DNA of 64,000 nt, taken from positions 2,155,652 through 2,219,651 of the forward strand of contig BCJC01000001.1 in NCBI GenBank assembly GCA_001600175.1, written 5' to 3'. Under the pieces are notes generated by a model. The model searched no databases and had not been told where the DNA came from. It saw only the letters and a list, made by a program, of their open reading frames with translations. Shown in pieces: positions 46,252-60,200 of the stretch. Position 1 is the stretch's first letter, and each line of letters starts with the position of its first letter. This DNA comes from Erythrobasidium yunnanense. Lineage: Eukaryota > Basidiomycota > Cystobasidiomycetes > Erythrobasidiales > Erythrobasidiaceae. The position numbers and the translations under genes are program-made.

Positions 46252-48798
46252 ATGGTGTGCAATCTAACACACACCAAGAAGCTTACGTGCATAATGAAAG
46301 CTAATATTTGCGAACCTGTTCTGTCAGATTATTCGATGCAGAAGCAAGACGGGTACAGCAAGATATGAAGTACAGGCAAACGACGACATCTCTACGTTGA
46401 TCAGCAAGGTAATATGCTGTAGAACTTACAGTCCTGGATCTAACGCTATCGACAGATCCTGGCAGATGCTCCTGACGCGGATCCAGCAAGTCTTACGCTT
46501 TCGAATCAGCCCAAAGGAGGGGAGTCAGCAGCAAGTACTCTTTCTGGAGATCTATCAACTCTAGGCCTCAAGTATGCCCGCTTATCAAGATCAAGACACG
46601 CCAGACAAGGAGCTGACGCAACCTTTGATTGATAGGCACGGGGACCTGCTGTTTGTAGCATACAAGGAGAATGCAGCTGCAGAAGCCTCTACTTCACAGG
46701 CGAATGGCATACACCCCAATGGCCAGGCTGAGCCAGCTGCATCAGCAGACTTGTCCGTCAAAGCCGGCAAGAAACCATGGGAACTCGTGACGGAAGATCC
46801 TGTAGATACTTTCTGGGAAGCTCAGGATGGGAAGATCAAGAGAAGTAGAGACTCGAGGATGTGCAGGCACGGCGACAAGAGCATGTGCGACCACTGCATG
46901 CCGCTCGAGGTAGGTTGCGTTGTTGCATAGCTTGTAACCTTGCTTACGCAACATCGTCACAGCCATACGACACAAAGTACCAAAAAGAAAACAACATCAA
47001 GCATCTGTCCTTCCATTCCTACCTCCGCAAGCTCGACGTGAATACCAACAAATCGACCGGCTCGTCTGCAAACACCTTCATACCACCACTAGAAGAGCCA
47101 GACTATACTGTGACTGTACCTTGTCCTTCTGGCAGTCATCCTTCCTGGCCAGCCGGAATCTGCACGAAATGCCAGCCCTCGGCTGTGACTTTGGCACTTC
47201 AGCAATATCGAATGGTCGATCATGTGGAGTTCGTCACTCCTGATCTTGTTGAACAAGTTCTGCAAGTATGGAGGAGGACAGGATGTCAGCGGTTCGGCTG
47301 GCTGTTAGGGCACTATGAGACGTATGATCAAGTACCGATGGGAGTGAAAGCAGTAGTAGAAGCTATACATGAGCCTCCACAAGAAGGCGATGTGGACGGA
47401 CTCCGCTTAGGCGTACCCTGGGAAGACGAAGGCAAGATCGAGAGTCTAGCAGAGATGTGCGGCTTAAAAGTCGTAGGGATGATCTTCACGGACTTGACGC
47501 CCGATACGGATCCCGAAGCTGCTAAACAAGCCAAATCCATACCCAAACGACACAAAGATTCCTTCTTCCTCTCATCCCTCGAAGCGATCTTCGCTGGCAA
47601 AGAACAGCTCAAACGAACGAACAAATCCCGCTTCTCCGCTACGGGCAAGTTTTCAAGCAAGTTCGTGACGTGCTGTATCACGGCGGATATGCAGGGAGAT
47701 ATTGCGGTCGAGGCATACCAAGTGTCGAATCAGGGAATGAGCATGATCACAGCGGATATGATAGAGGCGTCTGTCGAGCCGGGTGTGGTGAGGATCAAGG
47801 AGGATACAAGCGGAGATGCGGATCCATCGAAGAAGAGATATATCCCCGACGTCTTCTATACCTACATGAACAAGTATAACCTGCAAGTCAAGGAGTCCGC
47901 AAAACCATGCTTCCCAACAGACTACCTCCTAGTCTCGGTAAGCAATGTTATCTCACAGATTCATACCGCACCGTCACTAAGAGCAGATGTTCTCAGCTCA
48001 CCAACGCATTCTCGAAAACGCCCAAACCGCTTTTCACTGTCCCCTCAGCAAAAGCTTTCCCAGTGGAGAATCGCCAAGGGTTCCAAGATCAAACACCCAA
48101 TAAACTATATGCCAAAGTCAACGAGCTAGTCAAGAAGCTTCCCAGCCAGCTCAATGGGCTCGACACGCACATGTCTTCGTCCGATAAGGGCAAAGGCAAA
48201 GCTAGCGACATTGATGCTTTACAATCCGTCATCGAGTGGGCGTCAGATTGGCATTTATTGGTCTATTTGGACACGCTGGGTATTTTCGATGAGAGCGAGA
48301 TGAAGCTCTTGAGCAGTGTAGCTGCGCAGAAAACGCAGGAAAGCGTGCACGCTTTGCTGAACTGTACGGGATGGAAGAATCTGGTTACTATAGCGGCTGA
48401 GCACGGCAGTAAGCTTTTCTTGCATGGTAGAGCGATATAAGGACGCCTATGCTAATCCATATTTGCTTTTCTCACTTGTAGCTTCGGGTGGTCAGACTGT
48501 CGGCGGTGCTTCAGAGTCTGTTCCAGAGTTCGAGTACGACGCCGAGGGTTTCCCCATCATTCCCGAAGACCACGACATGATGCGCACCGACACCCGACCT
48601 GCATCTACACAGCCTACAGCACCGGGAGGCGCAGGTGGAGCAGGCGACCCTATTGACATCGATTCTGTACCGGATGTGGACATGCCGCCGGATGATCAGA
48701 CTGCAGCGGCGGGCTTCAAGGTCTGTCCTCATTGTACTTTCGAAAACCCGCCTGGATCGGTGGATTGTGAGATCTGCTCGCTGCCACTGAATGGGTAA
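46252..48798 (+). CDS. NPL4: Npl4, Cdc48/p97 cofactor
   Basis: CDS join(46252..46254,46328..46408,46456..46571,46636..46909,46963..47937,47997..48408,48482..48798), 725 residues, phases consistent. Npl4 with Ufd1 recruits Cdc48 to ubiquitylated proteins. The first coding exon is the ATG alone; it joins to IIRCRSKTGTARYEVQ, the ubiquitin-like domain. Then come the zinc-finger and MPN-like core: RMCRHGDKSMCDHCMP, KHLSFHSYLRKLD, CPSGSHPSWPAGICTKC, CQRFGWLLGHYETYDQVP and KVVGMIFTDLTPD. These are the hallmark Npl4 motifs. The C-terminus carries a CPHCTFENPPGSVDCEIC NZF zinc finger. This ubiquitin-binding finger is typical of animal Npl4 and is lost in budding yeast. Confidence 0.92.
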
Positions 48799-49039
48799 AG
48801 CGTAGAAGAAGGAAGAATAGCGAACTGCTAGCCATCGATGACTTGCTGTTGTGCATATAACTTAGATCGCTTAAAGCTAGCTTCGTAGAAGCCGTTTGTC
48901 GCAACTTGCGCATTAGCAATCAAACTGCACGCTGATGGTTCGTTGTTGCTAGCGCTGCTATGAACAAGTCTTGCCTTACTTTGTGCTTTGCGACTCCTTG
49001 CCTCTCGCCCTCAGGTCAACGACATCTCGATATCCAAAC

Positions 49040-52000
49040 ATGGGTGTTCCAGCGTGAGCGCGCACGACAGTCAGTTCTTTGGTAGAAATACTGATAGTCT
49101 ACGTAGCCTTTTCCGATGGCTTTCGAGGAAATACGCAAGTCTTCGTCCGACATCGCAAACCCATAAAAGCTGACTTACCTTAATCATGGGATCTCCAGCC
49201 CAAGATTGTAGTGTGAGTGTGGTAGTAACTGTGACTTAGCGATGTCTCTGACCCTGGTCTTCAGGCCCGTCATCGAGGAGCAGCCCGAGCTGATTCCAGG
49301 GATGGAGGGCGAAGAAATGTCAGAGATTCCAGTCGACATCACCAAGGCCAATCCCAATGGACACGAAGTCGACAACCTGTATCTCGACATGAACGGCATC
49401 GTCCATCCGTGTACGCATCCTGAAGGAAAACCTGCGCCCAAAACCGAGCAGGCGATGATGATCGAAGTCTTCAAGTACACGGAGAGAGTCGTCAACATGA
49501 CCAGACCTAGAAAGGTACTGCTCATCGCTATTGATGGAGTAGCGCCTAGAGCAAAGATGAACCAGCAGCGAAGCAGACGGTTCAGAAGCGCCGAAGAAGC
49601 GAAAACCAAGGCTAAAGAGAGGGAAGAGGCTATCAAGGAGTGGGAAGCTCTAGGAAAGATCATGACGGATGAATACAAGAATGAGAAAGCCTGGGACAGT
49701 AACGCAATCACGCCCGGAACGCCTTTCATGGATCTTCTCGCTCTCAGCTTGCGATACTGGGTCGCATACAAGATGAACACAGATAAAGGATGGGATGGAC
49801 TTCAAGTCATTATCTCGGATGCGTCAGTGCCGGGAGAGGGAGAACACAAGATTATGGATTATGTTCGCCGGCAGAGAAGCCAGCCTGGCTATAACCCGAA
49901 CACAAACCACGTCTTCTACGGTCTGGTGCGCTTAAGACATTAGTATGCTCCGTAAGCCTTGACTGATACCTCTTTCAGGACGCCGATCTCATCATGTTGT
50001 CGCTTGCGACTCACGAGCCAAACTTTAAGATCCTCAGAGAAGATGTCTTTGCTCAGGCTGCGAAGCGAGGCTGCCACAAGTGCGGTCAACCAGGTCATCA
50101 CTCGTCGAACTGCCAAGGCATACCTCCCGAAAAGAAACAAGAAGCCGAAGATGCCACCAAGTCATCCCCGCTGAAACCGTTCATCTTCCTCGATGTTTCA
50201 ATCTTGCGTGAGTACTTACAGGTCGAGCTCGATGTTCCTGGTCTGTCTTTCGCATTCAACCTCGAAAGAGCTATCGACGACTGGGTCTTCATGATCTTTT
50301 TCGTCGGAAACGATTTCTTACCGCATCTACCTTCCCTCGATATCCGAGAAGGTGCTATCGACATGCTGCTCAAGATCTGGCGAGATGCTCTACCTCTGAT
50401 GGGAGGTTACCTGGTCGACAATGGCAAATTCGAACTCGCTAGACTGCAGCTTATTATGGACGGTCTCTCAAGTCGCGAAGATGAGATCTTCCGCAAGAGA
50501 CGCCAGGGTAAGCGAAAGTATCATTCAATGTATCCTACATTTCTAAGTCTTGATTTACCACAGCCGAAGAACGTCAGAACAGCATTGACCAGGAGAAACG
50601 AAGACGTATTGAAGGCCAATCGCAGCGATACGGCAATAACAGTAACAACGACAGCCCCAGTAGCAGAAACAGGATTGGTGCTGATCAGCACGACGTTGGC
50701 GGCATTCCCTATGTCGCTGTCGGCATCGAGAAGCGACCCGTCGAATCTGCAGCCTCGAACCTAACTGCTACCGCGCCGCCTTATGTACCACAAGCAAAGC
50801 CGATCGTACCTCCAAAGCCCAAGAACCCTATGTTTGTCAGCTCCGCTCGTGGACCTAGTGGTGCCGCTCCCATTCGAGGTGGCTTCATCAACCCAAATGC
50901 AGCGAATGGAGCAAAAGCCAACGGCAGCGCTTCCACTCCTACTATTAGTAAGCCAGGTAGTCCAGGGAAGGATGTAGTCAACAGAGCAGCGATCAGAAAA
51001 GCCAATTTGTCCGCAGCGGAAATGCTTAGAGCCGAATTAGCTGGAGGAAAGAACTCTGCAATCAGTTCTACCACGTCTGCTTCGTCTTCTGAGCCCAGCG
51101 CTAGCATTGAGGAAGACGTCAAGCCTGCGAGCGTGCCCGATGAGGTAGAAGCATCGGTGGCCGTTCCTGGTGTTGAGGACAGCAAAACTGGCATTTCCGA
51201 GGAAGAAACGGAAGCTACAGCCAAGTCTGAGCAGAACATGGACACTTCACTTTCAGTCGAGCCCTCAGCAGGCGACGCTATTGTCGAGACAAAGCCAGTG
51301 ACTGCTGCGATTGAGCCAGATGGCACTATGGACGTTGTCGTCACTACTCCGCCTGCTGCCGCTTCAGATGTTGAGGAAGACGTACCGCCTTCTGCTGTCA
51401 ACGGCGAAGGACCCGCAGCAGCTGCTGTGAAAGACGCTGAAAGCTCCGACGATACACCTAGAGGCAAGAAGCGTTCAGCAGACGAAGCCGAGATGCCGTC
51501 AACTCGGTCTCAAGTCGAGGCACAAGACGATGCAGAGGCCGACGGAGACAATCCTACAGCTTCGTCTTCGAGTGATGACGAGGCTGAAGCAGAGGCAGTG
51601 CCGAAAGCGAATGTGCCGAAGCCACTGAAGATGTTAGGAGGTAATATGGTAGAGCAAGAAGATACTGTCAAGTAAGCTAGGTGATTCACAGACTTCCGCA
51701 AACGCTAATGGCTCTACTTAGGCTCTGGGAAGCTGGCTACAAAGAACGCTACTACGAGCAGAAGTTTGGAGTCAAGCTCGATGATGTCGAGTTCCGAAGA
51801 TCGTGCGCCAAGTCGTACGTCGAAGGTCTTAGCTGGGTACTCGCCTACTACTACAACGGCTGTCCATCTTGGACCTGGTTCTATCCCCACCACTTTGCGC
51901 CTTTCGCTTCCGATTTCACCGATGTCGCATCTATGGAGATCAACTTTGTGGAAGGCAAACCTTTCAGGCCTTTCGAACAGCTCATGGGTGTTTTCCCAGC

Positions 52001-53462
52001 TGCGAGTAAAGTCCACATTCCCAAGCCGTTCCAGAGCTTGATGACGGACGAGGATTCCGAGATTATCGACTTCTACCCTGAGGAATTCCATGTCGATATG
52101 AATGGCAAGAGGGTATGCTTGCTGTTTCCCGATGAAGCTTACGCCGCTAATGCCGCTTTTCTTCAAAGATGCTGTGGCAAGGGGTTGCTTTGTTGCCTTT
52201 CATCGAGGAGAAGCGACTGCTCGATGCGATGGCTAAGCGGTACCCTGAGCTGACAGAGGAAGAGGTCCACCGCAATGGTACTGGCAAAGATGCTATCATG
52301 GTCAGCGAGGAGAACCCGCTATACAACCAGATTTGCAGTCTGTACATGAAGCGGAAGGTGGACGAGGTAAGCATAGGCAAGATCGATACAGAGATGAATA
52401 TCGGTCTAATACATACCTACTCAGCCCGTACCGATGGACACTACACTCAGCAAAGGCGTGCGAGGCACTGTCTTCCCTAACGAGGGCTGTATTCCCAACT
52501 CGACTTTCGATTCGCCTTTGACAAGCGAAGGCTTGCCAGACATCCAGAATGACAAGTCTATCACGGCTTTCTACGAGATGCCAACACAGGCTGTACCTCA
52601 CAAGAGCTACATTCTGCCGGGTTACAAGCCTGTCCGACGAGTCTTGACGCCCGAAGATGTCGACAAGATACATCGCGGCATCAATGGAGAAGATGGTGGG
52701 GGCTATAGAAGAGGCGCTGCTGGAGATGGCTTCCATTCTCAGCGCCGCAACCTGGAAGGTCCTGGATTCGCAAACAAGAGAGATGCACGCAATGTTTCTG
52801 ATCCTCGCAGGCACAGCGGAAACTACTCTGGCTCTGAGAGATACTCTAGCGGTGGACAAGGAGGATACGGTACACCCGATGCGAACAGATCGTACGAAGG
52901 CGATCGCGGCTCGTACTACGGAGGAAGCGCTACGCGCGATCCTTACGCTGGCTATAAGTCGAATTACAACAGCAATAATAATTCAGGCTACAACAGCCCA
53001 TCGCAGTCGTACGGTTCGAGTTACGGTGGTAGAGGCTACAATGCGCCTCCTCAGCAGCCTGCTCCCCCTGCTAGCTATGATGGCTATGGTCAAAGTTCGT
53101 ATGGCCAGTCCTCGTCGTATGGCAGCTATGGATCTCCGGCGCCGCCAGCATCATATCAAGCTCCGCAACACGGGCATCAGCCTCCCTACTATCCGCCTGC
53201 ACCTGCTGCGCCGCAAAGCTATGGCTCCTATGGCTCGTATGGCGCACTGCCAGCACCATATCAACCTCCTCCTGCTCAGCAACCTGGTTATGGCTATGCT
53301 CCACCTCCCCCAGCTCCTTATGGTGGATATGGCGGATACGGTCAAGCTCCTCCGCCTCAGCCATACCAGCCTCCGCCTCAGCAAGCGCCTTACAACAATA
53401 GAGGTGCAATTCTTCCTCCGCATCTGCAGAACCAAGGTGCTCACACCCGATGGGGTCAATAA
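49040..53462 (+). CDS. RAT1: 5'-3' exoribonuclease Rat1/Xrn2
   Basis: CDS join(49040..49053,49107..49134,49199..49212,49265..49925,49979..50507,50564..51671,51722..52112,52169..52366,52425..53462), 1326 residues. The nuclear exonuclease degrades RNA after poly(A) cleavage and ends Pol II transcription. Small exons of 14, 28 and 14 bases build [24 protein letters not shown]. The intron before PKIVV has a GC donor. The catalytic core includes [12 protein letters not shown] and [17 protein letters not shown] with its acidic residues. The CCHC knuckle [14 protein letters not shown] and [14 protein letters not shown] follow. A long Ala/Ser/Glu-rich insert (about residues 440-780) separates the two conserved regions. 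The C-terminal 250 residues are Gly/Tyr/Pro/Gln-rich with FG-free YGG and PPQQ repeats, probably disordered. Confidence 0.92.
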
Positions 53463-53706
53463 TCCCGTTCGCTCACTACTTTTCGTCGTTGTTAAAGCTT
53501 CCTTGATCTGTATGTACTGCTAGACGATGTTGTGCTCAGGAAGCCCTCGAAGTATGTGTGTTCCTAAGCGACAACTCGTGGACTATCGCTCCCCGGCGAG
53601 TCCGCTTCCTCGGCTATTCCGTTTTCGCGAGGCTCTCTTGCTTCATAGAACTGGTCAAGGCTTCTTGTGAACATCTGAATACTCGAATACATACGAAAAG
53701 ACTAAA

Positions 53707-55533
<1,827 letters not shown>

Positions 55534-55972
55534 ACCCTCATCTCTTGCTCAGCTTCGCTGCGTTGACAACACGACAAAAAGGCTAAAGTGTCAATGTGTA
55601 AGCTTAGCGTAGCGTAAAAACACAAGCTTAGCCCGGATTCGCAACACAAAGATGACAATGTTTCAGCTATAAGTCCGGCCATAGCTCTTTGATTGCAGAT
55701 TTCGCTGCAGAGGGAGACTTTCGCACGTTCTAGCAGGACCTGGCATCTTTACATTACTTTGCTGCACTTTGACCGCTGATAATGCAAAAGTGCGATGCTT
55801 CACTGCTTGTTGAGATGCCTAGGCGCTTGAGACATTGCGCGCCGTGGCCTTTCGTTCCTGACAATAAGCCCGATCACCACAAGCTCGCAACAGGACAGTA
55901 CAGCCGCTCGTTACGTTTGTTGCATCTACAAGGGAACATATCGCGGCATAAGTCTTCCGAAACGCGACTCCC
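55534..55972. other. Intergenic region between SFA1 and VFA1
   Basis: This is the terminal flank of one gene and the promoter of the next, in tandem on the plus strand. Open frames upstream of 55973 are not supported as coding. Confidence 0.35.
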
Positions 55973-56547
55973 ATGGCACCTCCATTCGCGAATCGCTACA
56001 AGAAGGGACAAGTTAAGACGACGAAGGACTGCTGGACATGCCGCAAGTCAACTTACACATGCTTGAGTATGTCGGCCATGACTGGCAATCCAGATATACT
56101 CAAAGCTGAGATCGGGCACCAGTGACCGAGGACTATGCTACCGGAGGAGACTTTTTCTACACCTGCGACAATCATCTGAAGGACCGTAACTTTGCATCTG
56201 CATTGGATGAGCCTGCTGCAGCAAAAGCCGAGCCTGATTCTTCAGTCTCACAAGAAGAAATAGATGCCATCATAGCCGAGTACAAGGCAAAGAAGGAGAA
56301 GAAGGACAAGAGTACAGATAGCAAGACAGATGAGCCAGAGAAGAAGGCTAAAGAGAAAGAGAAGGCCGCGACACCTTCCAAACCAGATACTCCGACGCCA
56401 GCTCCAGAACCTACGCATTTCCAGCTGCACAAGACCTTCTTCGACATGAGACTTCGGTTGCACAATCAGAAGAAGATGTACAAGGATGCGCAAGCACGTA
56501 AATCGACACTCGAGCTTCCTCCCACGCCTTTGAACAGACTACCGTGA
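55973..56547 (+). CDS. VFA1: Vps4-associated protein 1 (Vfa1)
   Basis: CDS join(55973..56066,56123..56547), 172 residues. Exon 1 encodes MAPPFANRYKKGQVKTTKDCWTCRKSTYTCL, with the first C-x-x-C pair. After a 56-base intron, GDFFYTCDNHLKDRNFA supplies the second Cys and the HLKDR motif. Together they form the N-terminal zinc-binding domain of Vfa1. The middle is Lys/Glu-rich with proline-rich PKPDTPTPAPEPT-like sequence. The C-terminal region FFDMRLRLHNQKKM fits the MIT-interacting helix that binds the Vps4 AAA ATPase. Vfa1 regulates Vps4 in ESCRT-III disassembly at endosomes in the family. The second Cys of the first pair, WTC versus ICY in other fungi, is a variation. Confidence 0.85.
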
Positions 56548-57277
56548 CCAAGATGCCTGAAGCGCACTGCTCATATGATCGAGCAATAGGCCTGCTAAGA
56601 AAGGATGCGCTTCTGCACAGCTGAGTCCCGTGGTGCCGGCGCGGGCTTGAGACAGGCGGGTTACGGATTCGCGTAAAGCATTGTGCAAGCTGCTCCAAAA
56701 CAGGGATGTCTAGGCTGGGCCAGTCTCGCGAGGATACCAGTGGCGCACTCTTCCTACTCCACCACGACTGCCAGTACCCTTATACAATCATTCAAGTCGA
56801 TTGGCTGAACGAAAAGTCCGGTTAGACAATAAAGGTATCGAAGGAGAGACGAACCGCCAGCTCTTTGAGCTGTAGAGCTTGGCGATCTACAAGGACTGAA
56901 ACAGGTCAGTGGTCCGGTCACTACCTGTCTAGAGCGACATGAGCAGTCTAAGAAGGGCATCCTGTTAGCTACTCCTTCAGGTAGACATCGAAACGATCTG
57001 TCCCTATGCTGGATTCTGACATTGATACATAGATGTGGGGAATGCTAGCAAATTGCCAGAAAGGGGATCGTAAGCCGGGCCGGTGCCTAATTCCATCCGA
57101 AGCCGCACTACTCGAGTTTGCAGAAGACTGTGTGCTTGTGTATATACAACAAGATATGTTGAAGAGCTGGAAACAGGCGTATCAAGCTTCAAAATCGAAA
57201 ATGAGCTGTCTCTTCTTTCTAAGCTTTGGCTTTTCCGTGACCATAGACGGACTGCGGGTGTGCATCAGCAAAGTATA
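56548..57277. other. Convergent intergenic region, VFA1 / Pol III subunit
   Basis: No gene is supported. A minus-strand frame at 57004-57192, just past the polymerase stop, could be an extra 3' exon of that gene. A GT-AG intron from near 57324 would then be needed, but the resulting tail is not family-like. Confidence 0.3.
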
Positions 57278-60200
57278 CTACAGGATGTCGATCGGATTGA
57301 CGTACGCAGCACTACCGGTCGTAGCAGACGGCATTCCCATGATGATAGCCTCAGAGATACCAGCAACAGAATCCTTCTTACTATGGAAGGCTGCCTCGAA
57401 CAGGTGGTCCGTGGTCTTCTCGAATGAAGCCAACATGAGCGTACTGTCCTTGAGCTTGGCGACACCGAAGCGAGTAATTCCAAGAATCTCTCCCTTGAAG
57501 CACATGATATCGCCAAGCAACATGGTATGCCGAGCATCGACCGCAAGACCGTGCGATTTCATAGTATGGTCAATTTGATCACAGATAGATCTTCTGGCAG
57601 CTTCGATACCGAGAACTTGATAGACGTCCAAAATGTGATTTGATACGGTCTTCTCGCCAATGACACCTAAGCAAGGGAATTAGCTACGAAGACTGCGGTG
57701 AGGGCAGGACTTACCATCTGTAGTCATCACATCGCGGAAACCGTTGCCTTCGACAACAAGTTTTTTGTGACCTTTTACTTCTTCAGTAATAATAGCTCGA
57801 GTGCAGGACGGCACACCCTGTGAAGAAGCACAAGCATGAAGACACGAACACCGACTATTGGAGGAAAACGCTGTACCTTGACTACAATACCAGGCAGCGA
57901 GCGAGCCAGAGTCATTAGCCGAGCATGACGATCAGGCTCGGCATCCGAAGGTTCCGCATAGACACGGATCTTGTTACTCTTCTGCAACATTCGCACATCG
58001 GCCGCCTTGAGCTTGAGCTTTGGTGCACTTAGTACAGCCTGAGCAATTGTCTTCAGAGTCACTTCTAGCTGAAGTTTCCTGATTGCCTCCATATCGATCT
58101 GTATACTCAAAAAGATGTTCTCGGCATGATACGTTGGTGCCAAAATCGCAGCGATGTCTCGTAGATAGGTCTTCTCGATTCTACCTTGGACGATTCTAGC
58201 TGCTTGCTCGGATTGCGCAGAGACAAGCTCTGCGGTGATGATAGGTGTATTGATCGTCTTCGACGCGTTGATGATTTCCTTGATACTGTAACGAAAGAAT
58301 GTTAGAAACACTTTCGTCGCTGATATAAGCGAGACTTACCGAGGTACACCCAAAGTAATGTTCATAGCGGCGACACCGGCAAAATGGAACGTCTTCAATG
58401 TCATTTGGGTACCCGGCTCTCCAATAGACTGTGCTCCGACCGCACCGACTGCAGTACCTGGCTCGATCTTCGCTCGCACATACTTCGACCAGCACAAGTC
58501 GAGGAATTGAATAAGTTGAGCTTTGGTGACTCGCATCTTGTTGTCGACGATCGCTCGATTTGCGACAGCTACAGCATTGTCTTGCTTTCTGTCGACAGTC
58601 TCTTCGCTTCCGGCTACGCTGAGACCGTAGAACATGCGGCTCTTCTTTGCAGGCTCTACGACGTGATCGTTGATGAAGCCAATAACTTTGCTTCGGAAAT
58701 CAGGATGACATTGCCTGGTGAACCGATCTCTGCTAAGCTCGTTCTCGGTAATTTTGATGATCTCGTAAGGAAGGATGGGTACGGCGCCCTTGTCTGGTGT
58801 GATTCGCAGGGCATGCGTCCATGTGCGAGAAAAAGCGACTGGTCCATCATCGCTCTCCATAGCCACAGGATCTAGAGCATCGTCTCCGTATGTAAATTGC
58901 ACGATACCTCCGACCGAATTTCGCACAGAAAGATCGTAGCGAGTAGTGAGATCTTCTAGAGCCTTCATCAATCGACGTTGCATGTACCCGGTCTCTGCAG
59001 TCTTGACAGCGGTATCGACCAGACCTTCTCTACCTGATACGGCGTGAAAGATAAACTCGGTGGCAGTCAGACCAGAGTAGAAGCTGTTCGCAACGAAACC
59101 CTTGGAAGGAGGATCTCGCGACTTCTTGGGGAAATGAGGGAGGGAACGATCTGGGAAACCATCCGGAATACGATGTCCACTGATAATCTGCTGACCGACA
59201 CAAGCTACCATCTGGGCGACGTTCAAGTTGGAACCTGTTGAAGTATGTGCTCAGCATTATCAACGTAGTCCTTCGATTCACGTACCCTTTGAACCGCAGA
59301 TGGCCATAGTGAGCGGAGCATTATGCCTGCTCAGCTCCTGGAAACAGACGTCTGCACACTTGTCTCTGACTTTAGACAAGACACCTGATACACTGGACTC
59401 GAGTGTTCCATCAAGATCCATACCAGGGGCTAAGTCTAACTTGCCCTCTTTCGCCTGCTTGATCAGGTCTATCGAGGTGTCATAACCGGTCTTGACGATA
59501 AGTTCCTTCTCTGCCGCAAGGACAGCACCGGGAGTGACGTCGCTGATACCGATAGAGAAGCCTCGGTTCGCTGGCTCGAGTGTCAGCCATGGGTTGAGAA
59601 GCGAGAATTACAAAACTCACTTAGCCATCTTGCGCACATCTTGGCTAACTTGCCCATTGCTTGTGCTGCTACTTCTGGACCGTAGTCTCGCTGCATAACA
59701 GCGAAGACCGAAGTTTTCTTGCCGTCTCCTACTGTAGATTTGTCGAAGGTGCCGCACATTACTTCCGAGTTCACGATGACGAGGTAACCATCGTTAGGCG
59801 ACATATCCGGTGCTTCGCCTGGTCTTGCACGATGCATCGTCTTGTTTGATGCTTCCAGATTAATCATGACAGGTGATTTCTTGTTTGGCCGTAGGAGCAC
59901 GCCCATGACCTGCTTGCCAGTCCAGAGATAGCAGGGGCGAATGATAGCTGGAGGTGGAAGATCTATATGTTCTTTCGCGTCTGAAAAGTATGAGACTATT
60001 TGACAGAATTGGGTGCGGTCGAAAAAGGTGTCTCGTCTTGTGACAAGGTAGGAAGCGGTGATAAAGTCTTGAGTAGCAGCAATGAGCGGTACACCATTCC
60101 TCGGCGTGACCAGATTGGCTTTGATGTTCATCAATGTGATGGCTTCCGTTCTCGCTTCTTCGGTTTGAGGTACGTCTGTAGAGCTAGCATGAGCGCAAAT

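Noticed and set aside
50781-51467. 228-codon minus-strand frame within RAT1
   Set aside because: Antisense of the Ala/Ser/Glu-rich Rat1 insert; its Ser/Ala repeats arise from codon complementarity.
52657-53523. 288-codon second frame over the RAT1 C-terminus
   Set aside because: It lies in an alternate frame of the YG/PQ-rich repeats, rich in Met/Arg/Thr from repeat codons, and the family frame continues through the region.
57004-57192. Extra 3' exon of the Pol III subunit gene
   Set aside because: A GT-AG intron from about 57324 can be drawn, but the resulting tail has no resemblance to Rpc1 C-termini.
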